Of a stretch of 64,000 nt of DNA, positions 8,760-17,999 are shown one piece after another. This stretch comes from Amycolatopsis sp. CA-230715. Its GTDB lineage: Bacteria > Actinomycetota > Actinomycetes > Mycobacteriales > Pseudonocardiaceae. The notes beneath the pieces are model-generated. The model was given only the letters and a program-made list of their open reading frames with translations. It did no database searches and was not told the DNA's origin. The translations under genes and the position numbers were made by a program. Every line of letters begins with the position of its first letter. Position 1 is the first letter of the stretch. Location: assembly GCF_018736145.1 (NCBI RefSeq), contig NZ_CP059997.1, positions 3,533,501 to 3,597,500 of the forward strand. Direction: 5' to 3'.

Positions 8760-9322
8760 TGCATCGCCTTCTCTTCGGAGGTTTCGACCGTCTCGCCGGT
8801 CGGGACGCCGCGGCCCTTCGCCAGCTCCGGCCCGTTGACGTAGTAGTCCTGCTCGTTGTCGCCGAGCCGCATCGGGTGCGGCGGCTGCTCCATGCCCGGC
8901 AGGAGCGGGGCTAGGAGGTCTTCCTTGGTGTAGATGAGCCGCTGGCGGTCGTCGTCGGCGAGCTCGTAGAAGTTGATCATCGTCAGGGACCGGGTCGGGC
9001 AGGCCTCGATGCACAACCCGCAGCCGATGCAGCGCAGGTAGTTGATCTGGTAGTCGGCGCCGTACCGCTCACCAGGCGAGTACCGGGCCTCTTCGGTGTT
9101 GTCGCCGCCTTCGACGAAGATCGCGTCCGCCGGGCACGCCCACGCGCACAGCTCGCAGCCGACGCACTTCTCCAGCCCGTCCGGATGCCGGTTGAGCTGG
9201 TGCCGCCCGTGGTAGCGCGGCGCGGCCGGGGCGCCTGCCTCGGGATACTCCTCGGTGGCCACCTTCTTGAACATCATCCCGAAGGTGACGCCGAAGCCCT
9301 TTACGGGATCAAAGAACCCCAT
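8756..9322 (-). CDS. nuoI: NADH-quinone oxidoreductase subunit I (two 4Fe-4S ferredoxin)
   Basis: A 188-residue peripheral-arm subunit carrying clusters N6a and N6b. Two ferredoxin motifs are plain: CVGCELCAWACP and CIGCGLCIEACP. The upstream HQLNRHPDGLEKC and downstream TRSLTMINFYELAD segments are family hallmarks. The start ATG at 9322 lies inside the nuoH 3' end (14-bp overlap), consistent with translational coupling. It hands electrons to the N2 cluster in NuoB. Confidence 0.97.
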   Translation of the reverse strand: MGFFDPVKGFGVTFGMMFKKVATEEYPEAGAPAAPRYHGRHQLNRHPDGLEKCVGCELCAWACPADAIFVEGGDNTEEARYSPGERYGADYQINYLRCIGCGLCIEACPTRSLTMINFYELADDDRQRLIYTKEDLLAPLLPGMEQPPHPMRLGDNEQDYYVNGPELAKGRGVPTGETVETSEEKAMQ

Positions 9323-10673
9323 CAGTGCCGTCCTTTCCCGCCGCCGACACGGCCTCGGGTTGCTTCTTGCTCGTGCGGGCCTTGGCGCGCAACGCCTTGC
9401 GGCGCGGCGTCGTCTCGGGCACCGAGAGATCGAGCGGGGGCAGCGGGTAGTCGCTGCCGGTGACCGGCACGGCGTCGGTGTCGCGGACTTCCTTCTCCGG
9501 CAGCAGCAACGCCAGCAGCACGATCACCACGAGCACGACGCCGCCGATGATCAGGCCCTTGCTGGTGGAGAACCCGCCGCTGTTCTGCAGCGCGCGCACC
9601 GTCGCGATCACCATGATCCACACCAGGTTCGCCGGGACCAGTACCTTCCAGCCCAGCTTCATGAACTGGTCGTACCGGTAGCGCGGGAGCGTGCCGCGCA
9701 GCCAGATGAACCCGAACAGCAGCAGGAACGTCTTCGCGAAGAACCACAGCACCGGCCACCAGCCGGTGTTGAGCACGTTGTCCGCGGCCACGAACGGGAA
9801 CTTCCAGCCGCCGAGGAACAACGTGGTCGCGAACGCCGAGACGATCACCATGTTGACGTACTCGGCGAGGAAGAACATCGCGAACTTCATCGAGCTGTAC
9901 TCGGTGTGGAACCCGCCGACCAGTTCCGACTCGGCCTCGGGGAGGTCGAACGGCGCGCGGTTCGTTTCGCCGACCATGGAGATCAGGTAGATCACGAAAC
10001 TCGGGATCAGCAGGTAGAAGTACCAGCCGCCCTGTTGCGCGTCAACGATGGCGCCGGTCGACAACGAGCCCGAGTAGAGGATGACCGCGACGATCGACAG
10101 GCCCATCGCGATCTCGTAGGAGATCACCTGCGCCGCCGAGCGGAGCCCGCCGAGCAGCGGGTACGGCGAGCCGGACGACCAGCCGGCCAGGACGATCCCG
10201 TACACCCCGATCGACGAGCAGGCGAGGATCACCAGCACGCCGACCGGCAGGTCGACCAGCTGCAGCACGGTGCGCTCACCGAAGATCGACACCTCGGGCC
10301 CGAACGGGATCGCGGCGAGCGCGATCAGCGCGGGTACCGCGGAGAGCACCGGCGCCAGGAAGTACACCTTGCGGTCGGCGGTGTCCGGGATGACCTGCTC
10401 CTTGAACGGGAGCTTGATCGCGTCCGCGAGGGACTGCAGGTAGCCGCCGGGCCCGACCCGGTTGGGGCCGGGGCGGTTCTGCATGCGGCCGACCGCCTTG
10501 CGCTCCCAGACGATCAGGAAGATCGTCAGGATCGGGCCGATCAGCAGGATCACCACGGCCTTGAGCAGGATCAGCCACAGCGGGTCGTCCGCGAGCAGCT
10601 GCGCCCGCGTCATCGGTTCCTCGCCTGCTTGTTGCGCCAGTAGCGGTCCTGCTTGAGCCAGCAGCGGGCTCAT
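9309..10673 (-). CDS. nuoH: NADH-quinone oxidoreductase subunit H
   Basis: A 454-residue membrane subunit forming the quinone-access chamber. Conserved pieces are VWERKAVGRMQNRPGPNRVGP, the ADAIKLPFKEQ loop, AGWSSGSPYPLLGGLRSAAQ, the acidic loop ETNRAPFDLPEAESELVGG, and LRGTLPRYRYDQFMKLGWK. A charged extension of about 60 residues follows the last helix. ATG 10673 overlaps the nuoG stop by 4 bp; an internal Met at residue 21 (MTRAQLLADDP) is a possible alternative start. Confidence 0.96.
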   Translation of the reverse strand: MSPLLAQAGPLLAQQAGEEPMTRAQLLADDPLWLILLKAVVILLIGPILTIFLIVWERKAVGRMQNRPGPNRVGPGGYLQSLADAIKLPFKEQVIPDTADRKVYFLAPVLSAVPALIALAAIPFGPEVSIFGERTVLQLVDLPVGVLVILACSSIGVYGIVLAGWSSGSPYPLLGGLRSAAQVISYEIAMGLSIVAVILYSGSLSTGAIVDAQQGGWYFYLLIPSFVIYLISMVGETNRAPFDLPEAESELVGGFHTEYSSMKFAMFFLAEYVNMVIVSAFATTLFLGGWKFPFVAADNVLNTGWWPVLWFFAKTFLLLFGFIWLRGTLPRYRYDQFMKLGWKVLVPANLVWIMVIATVRALQNSGGFSTSKGLIIGGVVLVVIVLLALLLPEKEVRDTDAVPVTGSDYPLPPLDLSVPETTPRRKALRAKARTSKKQPEAVSAAGKDGTDGVL

Positions 10674-13144
10674 CGCTCACCTCCGCTGAGTGACACCACG
10701 GCGCCGTGCCCGGCACCGAGGTCACGCCGTACCGCGCTGCCGTCCGAATTGGACGGTAGCCACACCACGCCGTCGGGCAGGTCGGCGACCTCCACCGGCA
10801 GCGTGATCGAGCCGCGGTCGGTCGAGACGGTCACGCTCGCGTGCCCGTTCGCCGTGCCTTCCGACAGCCTGGCCACGACCCTGCGGCGCGTCCCGGCGAG
10901 GTGCGGTTCGTCGTCCTGCAACGAGCCGTTGTCCAGCAGTTGCCGCCAGGTCGCGAGCACCACCTGCCCCGCACCGGGCTGCGCCTTGTCCCCGAAGGTG
11001 GCCTTCAGGGCATCTACCGCCCCGAAGGCCACCTTCGGGGCACCCAAGCGCGCGAGATCGCCCGCGGCGGCGGCTGTCGTCTGGGTGTAGAGATCGGCGT
11101 CCATTTCGACGGCCAAGGTGTCGAGCACCCGGCAGTCCGGCAGCGCGCCGGTGCCCTCCAGGGTGATGTCGAACTCGCGACGGCGGCCCTCCCAGTTGAG
11201 GTAGCTGCCGGATTTCTCCACCGCAGGTGCGACCGGGAGCACCACGTCGGCGCGCTCGGTGACAGCGCTCGCCCGCAGCTCCAGGCTCACCACGAACCCG
11301 GCGTTGTCCAGCGCCCGCAGCGCGAGCGCCGGGTCCGGCAGGTCGTTCGGGTCGACACCGCCGACGAGCAGCCCGTCGAGCTGATGCGTCGCCGCCGCCT
11401 CCACGATGCCGGTGAGGTCGCGGCCAGGCTGCGCGGGAAGCGTTGCGCCCCAAGCGTTTTCGACCTCGGCGCGGGCGGCGTCGTCGGAGACGGGACGGCC
11501 GCCGGGGAGCAGTGACGGCAGCGCACCGGCCTCCAGCGCGCCCCGTTCGCCCGCGCGGCGCGGGATCCACGCGACGCGGGCGCCGGTGCGTTCGGCCAGC
11601 GCGTGCACCGAGGAGAACAGCCCGGGGACCTCGGCGGCGCGCTCGCCGACGAGGATGACCGCGCCCTCGGAGGCGAGCGCCTCGTCGAGGTCCTTGGCGT
11701 GGGTGGCGATGGCGTCGAGCGCCGCCGGCTCCCCGCCCGGCACGCAGGCGAGCAGCTCGCCGAAGGTCTTGCGGACCGACGCGGTGGTCCACTGTCCCAA
11801 GTGGACGACCTTGGTGCGGTTCTTGCGCGCCGCCTTGCGCAGCCGCAGGAACACGATCGGCGCCTCTTCTTCCGGCTCGAACGCGACGCACAGCACGGTG
11901 CGGGCACGCTCGATCTCGCCGAAGGTGACGCCGTTCTCGGGTGACGTGCCGAGCACCCGCGAGGACAGGAAAGCCAGCTCCTCGGCGGAGTGCGCCCGCG
12001 CGCGGAAGTCGATGTCGTTGGTGCGCAACGCGATCCGCGCGAACTTCGAGTACGCGTAGGCGTCCTCGACGGTCAGCCTGCCGCCGGGGAGCACGCCGAC
12101 GCCCTTGCCGTCGCGGGCCTTCGCGAGCCCCTCGGACGCGGCGCGCAGCGCGTCGGTCCAGGAAGCCTCTTCCAGCTCGCGGGTTTCCGGGTTGCGGACC
12201 AACGGCCTGCGGATCCGGTCACCGGCTTGGGCGTACCGGAACGCGAAGCGGCCCTTGTCGCAGATCCATTCCTCGTTGACCTCGGGGTCGTCGCCCGCGA
12301 GCTTGCGGGTGACCTTGCCGCGGCGGAAGTCGGTGCGCTCGGCGCAGCCGGACGAGCAGTGCTCGCACACGCTCGGCGAGGACACCAGGTCGAACGGCCG
12401 CGACCGGAACCGGTACGCGGCGCTGGTGAGCGCGCCCACCGGGCAGATCTGGATCACGTTGCCGGAGAAGTACGACTGGAACGGCTGCCCGGAAGTGGTG
12501 CGGGAAGCCAAATCCAGCACGTCCGCGGTCTCGGCGGTGCCGATCTGCTGGTGCGCGCCGCGCTCTAGGAGCTCGATGAACGGGTCACCGGCGATCTGCG
12601 CGGAGAACCTCGTGCAGCGCTGGCACAGCACGCAACGCTCGCGGTCGAGCAGCACCTGCGACGAAATCGGCAGCGGCTTCGGGAACGTCCGCTTCGTGTC
12701 CACGAACCGGGATTCGGCCCGCCCGTGGGCCAGTGCCTGGTTCTGCAGCGGGCACTCGCCGCCCTTGTCGCAGATCGGGCAGTCCAGGGGGTGGTTGATG
12801 AGCAGCAGCTCCATCACGCCCTGCTGGGCCTTGTCGGCGACCCCGCTGGTGAGCTGCGTCTTCACCACCATGCCGTCGGCGACCGTCATCGTGCACGAGG
12901 CCTGCGGCTTCGGCATCGGGCGGCCGCCCATCTCGACCTCGACCAGGCACTGGCGGCAGGCGCCGGCCGGGTCGAGCAGCGGGTGGTCGCAGAACCGCGG
13001 GATGACCGTGCCGAGCCGTTCCGCGGTGCGGATCAGCAGCTCGCCCTTGGGCGCGATGACCTCTTCGCCGTCGATCGTCAGCTTGACGTGGCCTTCGGGG
13101 ACCGGCGTCTCGTCGGCCTTCGTCGGCTCCTGCGTCACCGTCAT
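10670..13144 (-). CDS. nuoG: NADH-quinone oxidoreductase subunit G, carrying an in-frame repeat insert
   Basis: An 824-residue large Fe-S subunit of the NADH-oxidising arm. N-terminal 2Fe-2S ligands lie around C52, C63 and C66, followed by the CPICDKGGECPLQNQ and CVLCQRCTRF motifs for 4Fe-4S clusters. A further CEHCSSGC ...C site opens the molybdopterin-oxidoreductase-like domain, as in actinobacterial NuoG. Residues ~702-718 read APKVAFGAVDALKATFG. This is the direct translation of a palindromic doublet (10990-11040) found elsewhere as non-coding repeats, so it is an in-frame insertion in a poorly conserved C-terminal zone. The frame remains open on both sides, so function is probably kept. 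Confidence 0.96.
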   Translation of the reverse strand: MTVTQEPTKADETPVPEGHVKLTIDGEEVIAPKGELLIRTAERLGTVIPRFCDHPLLDPAGACRQCLVEVEMGGRPMPKPQASCTMTVADGMVVKTQLTSGVADKAQQGVMELLLINHPLDCPICDKGGECPLQNQALAHGRAESRFVDTKRTFPKPLPISSQVLLDRERCVLCQRCTRFSAQIAGDPFIELLERGAHQQIGTAETADVLDLASRTTSGQPFQSYFSGNVIQICPVGALTSAAYRFRSRPFDLVSSPSVCEHCSSGCAERTDFRRGKVTRKLAGDDPEVNEEWICDKGRFAFRYAQAGDRIRRPLVRNPETRELEEASWTDALRAASEGLAKARDGKGVGVLPGGRLTVEDAYAYSKFARIALRTNDIDFRARAHSAEELAFLSSRVLGTSPENGVTFGEIERARTVLCVAFEPEEEAPIVFLRLRKAARKNRTKVVHLGQWTTASVRKTFGELLACVPGGEPAALDAIATHAKDLDEALASEGAVILVGERAAEVPGLFSSVHALAERTGARVAWIPRRAGERGALEAGALPSLLPGGRPVSDDAARAEVENAWGATLPAQPGRDLTGIVEAAATHQLDGLLVGGVDPNDLPDPALALRALDNAGFVVSLELRASAVTERADVVLPVAPAVEKSGSYLNWEGRRREFDITLEGTGALPDCRVLDTLAVEMDADLYTQTTAAAAGDLARLGAPKVAFGAVDALKATFGDKAQPGAGQVVLATWRQLLDNGSLQDDEPHLAGTRRRVVARLSEGTANGHASVTVSTDRGSITLPVEVADLPDGVVWLPSNSDGSAVRRDLGAGHGAVVSLSGGER
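10990..11040. repeat. palindromic repeat doublet inside nuoG (units 7 and 8)
   Basis: Units CCCCGAAGG-TGG-CCTTCAGGG (10990-11010) and CCCCGAAGG-CCA-CCTTCGGGG (11020-11040) are separated by CATCTACCG. The same 9-bp spacer occurs in the doublet at 19174-19224, so the two copies share recent ancestry. Read on the nuoG strand the 30-bp period gives the 10-residue period PKVAFGAVDA / LKATFG. Confidence 0.92.
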
Positions 13145-14430
13145 GCCTGTGCTCCAACCAACTCCGGCTTCGCTGCCTTGTTCTTCTCACACAGTGCCAA
13201 GAACTCCTCGCGGAAGTACTTGATCCCGCTGGTGATCGGCGAAACCGCGCCGTCACCGAGCGCGCAGAACGAGCGGCCGAGGATGTTGTCGCAGACGTCG
13301 AGGAGGGTGTCGATGTCCTCCTCGGTGCCGTGGCCCTCGACCATGCGCTCCAGCACCTGCGCGAGCCAGTAGGTGCCCTCGCGGCACGGCGTGCACTTGC
13401 CGCACGACTCGTGCTCGTAGAACTGGGTCCACTTCATCACCGCCCACGGCACGGAAACGGTCTCGTTGAAGACCATCACCGCGGTGGTGCCGAGCATCGA
13501 CCCCGCCTCGGCCGCGCCTTCGAAGTCGAGCGGGGTGTCGAGGTGGTCGGCGGTGAACATCGGCGTCGACGACCCGCCCGGCGTCCAGAACTTGAGCGGG
13601 ATGCCGTCCTTCATGCCCCCGGCCATTTCCAGCAGCTCGCGCAGCGTCGTCCCGAGTGGACACTCGTACTGGCCGGGGTTCTCGACGTGCCCGGAGATCG
13701 AGTAGATCTTCGGGCCGGGCGACTTCTCGCGGCCCATCTGGCGGAACCAGTCGGAGCCCGCGTTGACGATGAACGGCGCGCTCGCGATCGTCTCGACGTT
13801 GTTCACCGTGGTCGGCGCCGCGTAGAGCCCGGCGGCCGCGGGGAACGGCGGCTTCAGCCGGGGCTGGCCGCGGCGGCCTTCCAGCGAGTCGAGCAACGCG
13901 GTTTCCTCGCCACAGATGTAGGCGCCCGCGCCCGCATGCACCGTGATCTCGATGTCGAACCCCGAGCCGAGCACGTTCTTGCCGAGGTACCCGGCCTGCT
14001 TCGCCTCGCGCACCGCCGCGTTCAGGCGGCGGATGCAGTGCAGCGCCTCGCCGCGCACGTAGATGAAGCAGTGGTGCGACCGCATCGCGTACGAGGCGAT
14101 GACGCAGCCCTCGATGAGCGAGTGCGGGTCCGCCATCATCAGCGGGATGTCCTTGCAGGTACCGGGTTCGCCCTCGTCGGCGTTGATCACCAGGTAGTGC
14201 GGCTTGTCCTCGTTGGGCGGCATGAACGACCACTTCACGCCAGCCGGGAACCCGGCGCCGCCACGGCCGCGCAGGCCCGCGTCCTTGATGAGCTGCACGA
14301 GCTGTTCCGGGGTGCCGCGCAACGCCTTGCGCACCGCGGTGTAGCCCTCGAGCCGCTCGTAGGTTTCGAGCTTCCAGGACTCCGGGGAAAGCCAGCGCTT
14401 GGTGAGCACCGGGGTGATCGGATCAGCCAT
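13141..14430 (-). CDS. nuoF: NADH-quinone oxidoreductase subunit F (NADH/FMN-binding)
   Basis: A 429-residue subunit that oxidises NADH through FMN. Visible are the glycine-rich LRGRGGAGFPAGVKW motif for NADH, INADEGEPGTCKD and GAGAYICGEETALLDSLEG for FMN, and the C-terminal 4Fe-4S N3 site ESCGKCTPCREG with a later C in the NILGRSFCALGD stretch. It starts at ATG 14430, overlapping the nuoE stop by one base (TAATG). It forms the electron-input module with NuoE and NuoG. Confidence 0.98.
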   Translation of the reverse strand: MADPITPVLTKRWLSPESWKLETYERLEGYTAVRKALRGTPEQLVQLIKDAGLRGRGGAGFPAGVKWSFMPPNEDKPHYLVINADEGEPGTCKDIPLMMADPHSLIEGCVIASYAMRSHHCFIYVRGEALHCIRRLNAAVREAKQAGYLGKNVLGSGFDIEITVHAGAGAYICGEETALLDSLEGRRGQPRLKPPFPAAAGLYAAPTTVNNVETIASAPFIVNAGSDWFRQMGREKSPGPKIYSISGHVENPGQYECPLGTTLRELLEMAGGMKDGIPLKFWTPGGSSTPMFTADHLDTPLDFEGAAEAGSMLGTTAVMVFNETVSVPWAVMKWTQFYEHESCGKCTPCREGTYWLAQVLERMVEGHGTEEDIDTLLDVCDNILGRSFCALGDGAVSPITSGIKYFREEFLALCEKNKAAKPELVGAQA

Positions 14431-15293
14431 TACTTCTTCTCCACCTCGGGAAGCGGAACGTCCTGGGCCGCCGGGGCGACCCAGCCGCGGTCCTGCGCGA
14501 GTGCCGCGCCACGCAGCGTCTCCACCGCCGCCGACGGGCCGTCGACGTCACCGCGGTAGGTCTGCTCGTCCTCCGGGAAGAACCCGGCGAGCTGCAACTC
14601 GGCGCCCTTGAAGTCGCTCAGCGGCGCGCCGCGCGTCGGCGCGGGCTTCTTGCCCGCCCGCAACGCGTCGACGAGCGCGACCGCCTTCTCCGGCGTCTGG
14701 TTGTCGAAGTACTCGTAGTTGACCTGGAGCACCGGGCCGAGGTCGCACGCAGCGAGGCACTCGGCGTGCTCGATCGTCAGCGACCCCCGCTCGCCCGGGG
14801 TGCCCACGGTTTCCTCGTGCCCCAACGGTTTCCCGTCCTCGCCGAGGTGCTCCTGCAGCGTCTTGTAGATCGCGTCGCCGCCGAGCGCCGCGCACAGCGT
14901 GTTCGTGCAGACGCTCACCAGGTGCTCGCCGCACGGGCGGCGCTTGTACATGGTGTAGAACGTCGCGACCGCGCTGACCTCGGCGTCGGAGAGGTCCAAA
15001 TGCCTGCCGCAGAAGGCGATGCCCTCCTGGGAGACGTAGCCCTGCACCGACTGCACCAGGTGCAGCATCGGCAGCAGCGCCGACCGCGCCACCGGGTAGC
15101 GCTCGATGATCTCCTTGGCCTTGACGTGGATGTCCTCGCCGAAGATGTCTTCCGCGGGGGCGTCGGCGAGGATTCCCTCAGCCGCGGCCGGGTCCGGCGC
15201 GATACCGACCACGTCGGTGTCGGCGCCCGCGGCGGCGTGCGTGGTCACCGCGTCGCGCGGTCCCGGCTCCGGGACTGCCGTCGGGTTGGTCAT
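14430..15293 (-). CDS. nuoE: NADH-quinone oxidoreductase subunit E (2Fe-2S)
   Basis: This encodes 287 residues from ATG 15293, overlapping the nuoD stop by 4 bp. The thioredoxin-like core binds cluster N1a with VCTNTLC (Cx4C) and HAECLAAC (Cx3C). The helical region SALLPMLHLVQSVQGYVS and VATFYTMYKRRPCGEH precedes it. Compared with short bacterial NuoE it has an N-terminal extension of ~40 residues and a C-terminal extension of ~80 residues (from about ALRAGKKPAPTRG). Both are low-complexity and common in actinobacteria. Confidence 0.96.
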   Translation of the reverse strand: MTNPTAVPEPGPRDAVTTHAAAGADTDVVGIAPDPAAAEGILADAPAEDIFGEDIHVKAKEIIERYPVARSALLPMLHLVQSVQGYVSQEGIAFCGRHLDLSDAEVSAVATFYTMYKRRPCGEHLVSVCTNTLCAALGGDAIYKTLQEHLGEDGKPLGHEETVGTPGERGSLTIEHAECLAACDLGPVLQVNYEYFDNQTPEKAVALVDALRAGKKPAPTRGAPLSDFKGAELQLAGFFPEDEQTYRGDVDGPSAAVETLRGAALAQDRGWVAPAAQDVPLPEVEKK

Positions 15294-16666
15294 CGGTCCA
15301 CTCCCCCCATCACCGGGTCGATCGAGGCGACCGCCGCGATCACGTCGGCGACCAGGCCGCCCTCGGCCATCGCGGGCATCGCCTGCAGGTTCACGAAACT
15401 TGGTTCCCTGATGTGCACGCGCAGCGGCCGCGTGCCGCCGTCGGACACCAGGTGCGCGCCCAGCTCGCCGCGCGGCGACTCCACCGGCACGTACGCCTGG
15501 CCCGGCGGCACGTGGAAGCCCTCGGTCACCAGCTTGAAGTGGTGGATGAGCGATTCCATGGACTGGCCCATGATCTTGCGGACGTGGTCGAGCGAGTTGC
15601 CCATGCCGTCGCTGGAGATCGAGAGCTGCGCCGGCCACGCGATCTTCTTGTCCTCGACCATCACCGGGCCGGGCTCCAGCATCTTCAGCACCTGCTTGAT
15701 GATCCGCAGGCTCTGGCGCATCTCCTCGACGCGGATCAGGTACCGCGCCCAGCAGTCCGCGTCGGTCGAGGTCGGCACGTCGAACTCGACCTCGTCGTAG
15801 CGCGAGTACGGCTGCGTCTTGCGCAGGTCCCACGCCAGCCCCGCCGACCGCAGCACCGGACCGGTGATGCCGAGCGCGAGGCACCCGTCGACCGGCAGGT
15901 ACCCGACGTCCTTGAGCCGGTTGCGCCAGATCGGCTGGCCGGTGAAGAGCTTGTCGTACAACGGAAGGCGCTCTTCGATCGTCTTGACGAACTCGCTGAC
16001 GGCCTCGTGGTAGTCGTCCGGCATGTCCTGCGCGAGCCCGCCCGGCCGGATGAACGCGTGGTTCATGCGCAGCCCGGTGAGGTGCTCCAGCAGGTGCAGC
16101 ACGACCTCGCGCTCGCGGAACCCGAGCGTCATCGCGGTGGTGGCGCCCAGTTCCATGCCGCCGGTGGCGATGTAGACGAAGTGCGAGCCGATGCGGTTGA
16201 TCTCCAGCAGCATGATGCGCAGCAGCTCGGCGCGCGGCGGCGCCTTGACGCCGAGCAGCTTCTCCACCGCGAGGCAGTACGCCATCTCGGTGGACAGCGG
16301 CGCCAGGTAGTCCATCCGCGTCACGAACGTGACGCCCTGGGTCCAGGTGCGGTACTCGCAGTTCTTCTCGATCCCGGTGTGCAGGTAGCCGATGACCGAG
16401 CGGAGCTGGGTGACGGTCTCGCCCTCCATCTCCAGCACGAGCCGGAGCACGCCGTGCGTCGACGGGTGCTGCGGGCCCATGTTGATGACCATGCGCTCGT
16501 CGTGCTGCGCGTCGGACAGGACGTCGTCCCAGTCCCCGCCGGAAACCGTGTAGACGCGGCCTTCGGTGGTTTCGCGCGAATCCGCGTAGGTGGCGCCGCC
16601 CGCGGCCCCTTCGGCCGTGGTGTCGGTGCCGGTGCTGGCGTCGGCAATGCGGTCGCTAGTGGTCAC
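15290..16666 (-). CDS. nuoD: NADH-quinone oxidoreductase subunit D
   Basis: This encodes 458 residues from GTG 16666, whose start overlaps the nuoC stop by 4 bp (GTGA). The 49-kDa-type subunit forms the quinone pocket with NuoB. Key motifs are MVINMGPQHPSTHGVLRL (contains the quinone-site histidine), GYLHTGIEKNCEYRTW, FREREVVLHLLEHLTGLRMNH, and the C-terminal RVHIREPSFVNLQAMPAM. About 55 residues of low-complexity sequence precede the conserved core. Upstream in-frame sequence overlaps nuoC and is not part of the gene. Confidence 0.97.
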   Translation of the reverse strand: MTTSDRIADASTGTDTTAEGAAGGATYADSRETTEGRVYTVSGGDWDDVLSDAQHDERMVINMGPQHPSTHGVLRLVLEMEGETVTQLRSVIGYLHTGIEKNCEYRTWTQGVTFVTRMDYLAPLSTEMAYCLAVEKLLGVKAPPRAELLRIMLLEINRIGSHFVYIATGGMELGATTAMTLGFREREVVLHLLEHLTGLRMNHAFIRPGGLAQDMPDDYHEAVSEFVKTIEERLPLYDKLFTGQPIWRNRLKDVGYLPVDGCLALGITGPVLRSAGLAWDLRKTQPYSRYDEVEFDVPTSTDADCWARYLIRVEEMRQSLRIIKQVLKMLEPGPVMVEDKKIAWPAQLSISSDGMGNSLDHVRKIMGQSMESLIHHFKLVTEGFHVPPGQAYVPVESPRGELGAHLVSDGGTRPLRVHIREPSFVNLQAMPAMAEGGLVADVIAAVASIDPVMGGVDR

Positions 16667-17436
16667 GAGTACGACCTCCGCTGATCCGGGGGCGGGATCT
16701 CCGCGCCCTTGTACTCCACCGGGATCCCGCCGAGCGGGTAGTCCTTGCGCTGCGGGTGGCCGTCCCAGTCGTCCGGCATCAGGATCCTGGTCAGCGCCGG
16801 GTGGCCGTCGTAGACGATGCCGAACATGTCGTAGGCCTCCCGCTCCTGCCAGTCGGCCGTCGGGTAGACCTCCACAATGGACGGAAGGTGCGCGTCGTCG
16901 ACGTCGAGCGTCACCTCGAGGCGGATCCGCCTGCGGTAGGTCATCGACGTCAGGTGGTACACCGAGTGCAGGCGCTGCGGCACGTCCACGCCGTAGTCCA
17001 CGCCGGAGACGGAGCTGCACAGTTCGAACCGCAGTCCCGCGTCGTTGCGCAGCGTCCGGCAGATCTCCAGCAGGTGCTCGCGCTGCACGTAGAAGGTGAT
17101 CTCGTCGCGGTCGACGGTCACCTGCTGGATCGACTCGGCGGGGATGCCGTTGTCGGCGAGCGCGGCGTAGAACTCGTCGGCGAACTCGTCGAACCAGCCG
17201 CCGTAGGGCCGTTCGGCGGGCGGCGCGGTGTAGGCCGGGAGCCGGAGCCCGCCGTAACCCGAGGTGTCACCGCTGCCGGAGACGCCGAACATGCCCTTGC
17301 GCTCGCGGCCCGAGACAATCGGCTCGGCGGGCTCGGCCGGGCGGACGCCGGTGGGCTCCAGCGCGTCGCCGCCCGCGGCGTCACCGGGACGCTCGGCGCT
17401 CGACTGCTCGCCGCCGGTTTCCGGGGTGTCAGGCAT
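16663..17436 (-). CDS. nuoC: NADH-quinone oxidoreductase subunit C
   Basis: A 257-residue 30-kDa-type subunit of the connecting module. The conserved core is FELCSSVSGVDYGVD, then VYHLTSMTYRRRIRLEV and the signature YPTADWQEREAYDMFGI, ending with MPDDWDGHPQRKDYPLGG. The first ~60 residues are acidic and variable. It starts at ATG 17436, 6 bp after nuoB ends, and the stop overlaps nuoD. Confidence 0.96.
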   Translation of the reverse strand: MPDTPETGGEQSSAERPGDAAGGDALEPTGVRPAEPAEPIVSGRERKGMFGVSGSGDTSGYGGLRLPAYTAPPAERPYGGWFDEFADEFYAALADNGIPAESIQQVTVDRDEITFYVQREHLLEICRTLRNDAGLRFELCSSVSGVDYGVDVPQRLHSVYHLTSMTYRRRIRLEVTLDVDDAHLPSIVEVYPTADWQEREAYDMFGIVYDGHPALTRILMPDDWDGHPQRKDYPLGGIPVEYKGAEIPPPDQRRSYS

Positions 17437-17442
17437 CGGTGG

Positions 17443-17997
17443 TCAGCCCTTCTTCTTCGCGTACTTGACCGAAGACGGGACCAGCTCGGTGCGCGCGCCG
17501 CTGGCGGCCCGCAGCGCCGCGCGGCGCGCGTTGATGGGCTCGTCCTGGATCTTGGCGTGCAGCTTGAGGATCGCGTCGAGCAGCATCTCCGGCCGCGGCG
17601 GGCAGCCGGGGAGGTACATGTCGACCGGCACGATGTGGTCGACGCCCTGCACCACGGCGTAGTTGTTGAACATGCCGCCGGAGGAGGCGCAGACGCCCAT
17701 CGCGAGCACCCAGCGCGGCTCGGCCATCTGGTCGTAGATCTGGCGGAGCACCGGCGCCATCTTCTGCGTGACCCGGCCCGCGACGATCATCAGATCGGCC
17801 TGGCGCGGGGTGGCGCTGAAGCGCTCCATGCCGAAGCGCGCGATGTCGTAGCGGGACCCGCCGACCGTCATCATCTCGATCGCGCAGCAGGCGAGGCCGA
17901 AGGTGGCCGGCCACAACGAGTTCTTGCGCGCCCAGTTCACCAGCCCTTCGAGGCTGGCCAGCAGGATGCCGTTGGGGAGCTTTTCTTCGAGACCCAT
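17443..17997 (-). CDS. nuoB: NADH-quinone oxidoreductase subunit B (cluster N2)
   Basis: This encodes 184 residues from ATG 17997. Ligands of the terminal 4Fe-4S cluster N2 are in LACCAIEMM, GVCASSGGMFNNYAV and DMYLPGCPPRPE. The basic C-terminus VPSSVKYAKKKG is typical of actinobacterial NuoB. It passes electrons to menaquinone at the interface with NuoD and NuoH, and begins 2 bp after the nuoA stop. Confidence 0.97.
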   Translation of the reverse strand: MGLEEKLPNGILLASLEGLVNWARKNSLWPATFGLACCAIEMMTVGGSRYDIARFGMERFSATPRQADLMIVAGRVTQKMAPVLRQIYDQMAEPRWVLAMGVCASSGGMFNNYAVVQGVDHIVPVDMYLPGCPPRPEMLLDAILKLHAKIQDEPINARRAALRAASGARTELVPSSVKYAKKKG

Positions 17998-17999
17998 CG

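Noticed and set aside
13080..13105. GTGGCCTTCGGGGA in nuoG as a further palindromic repeat unit
   Set aside because: Only one arm matches, and the sequence encodes the conserved N-terminal PEGHVKLT region, so it is chance similarity.
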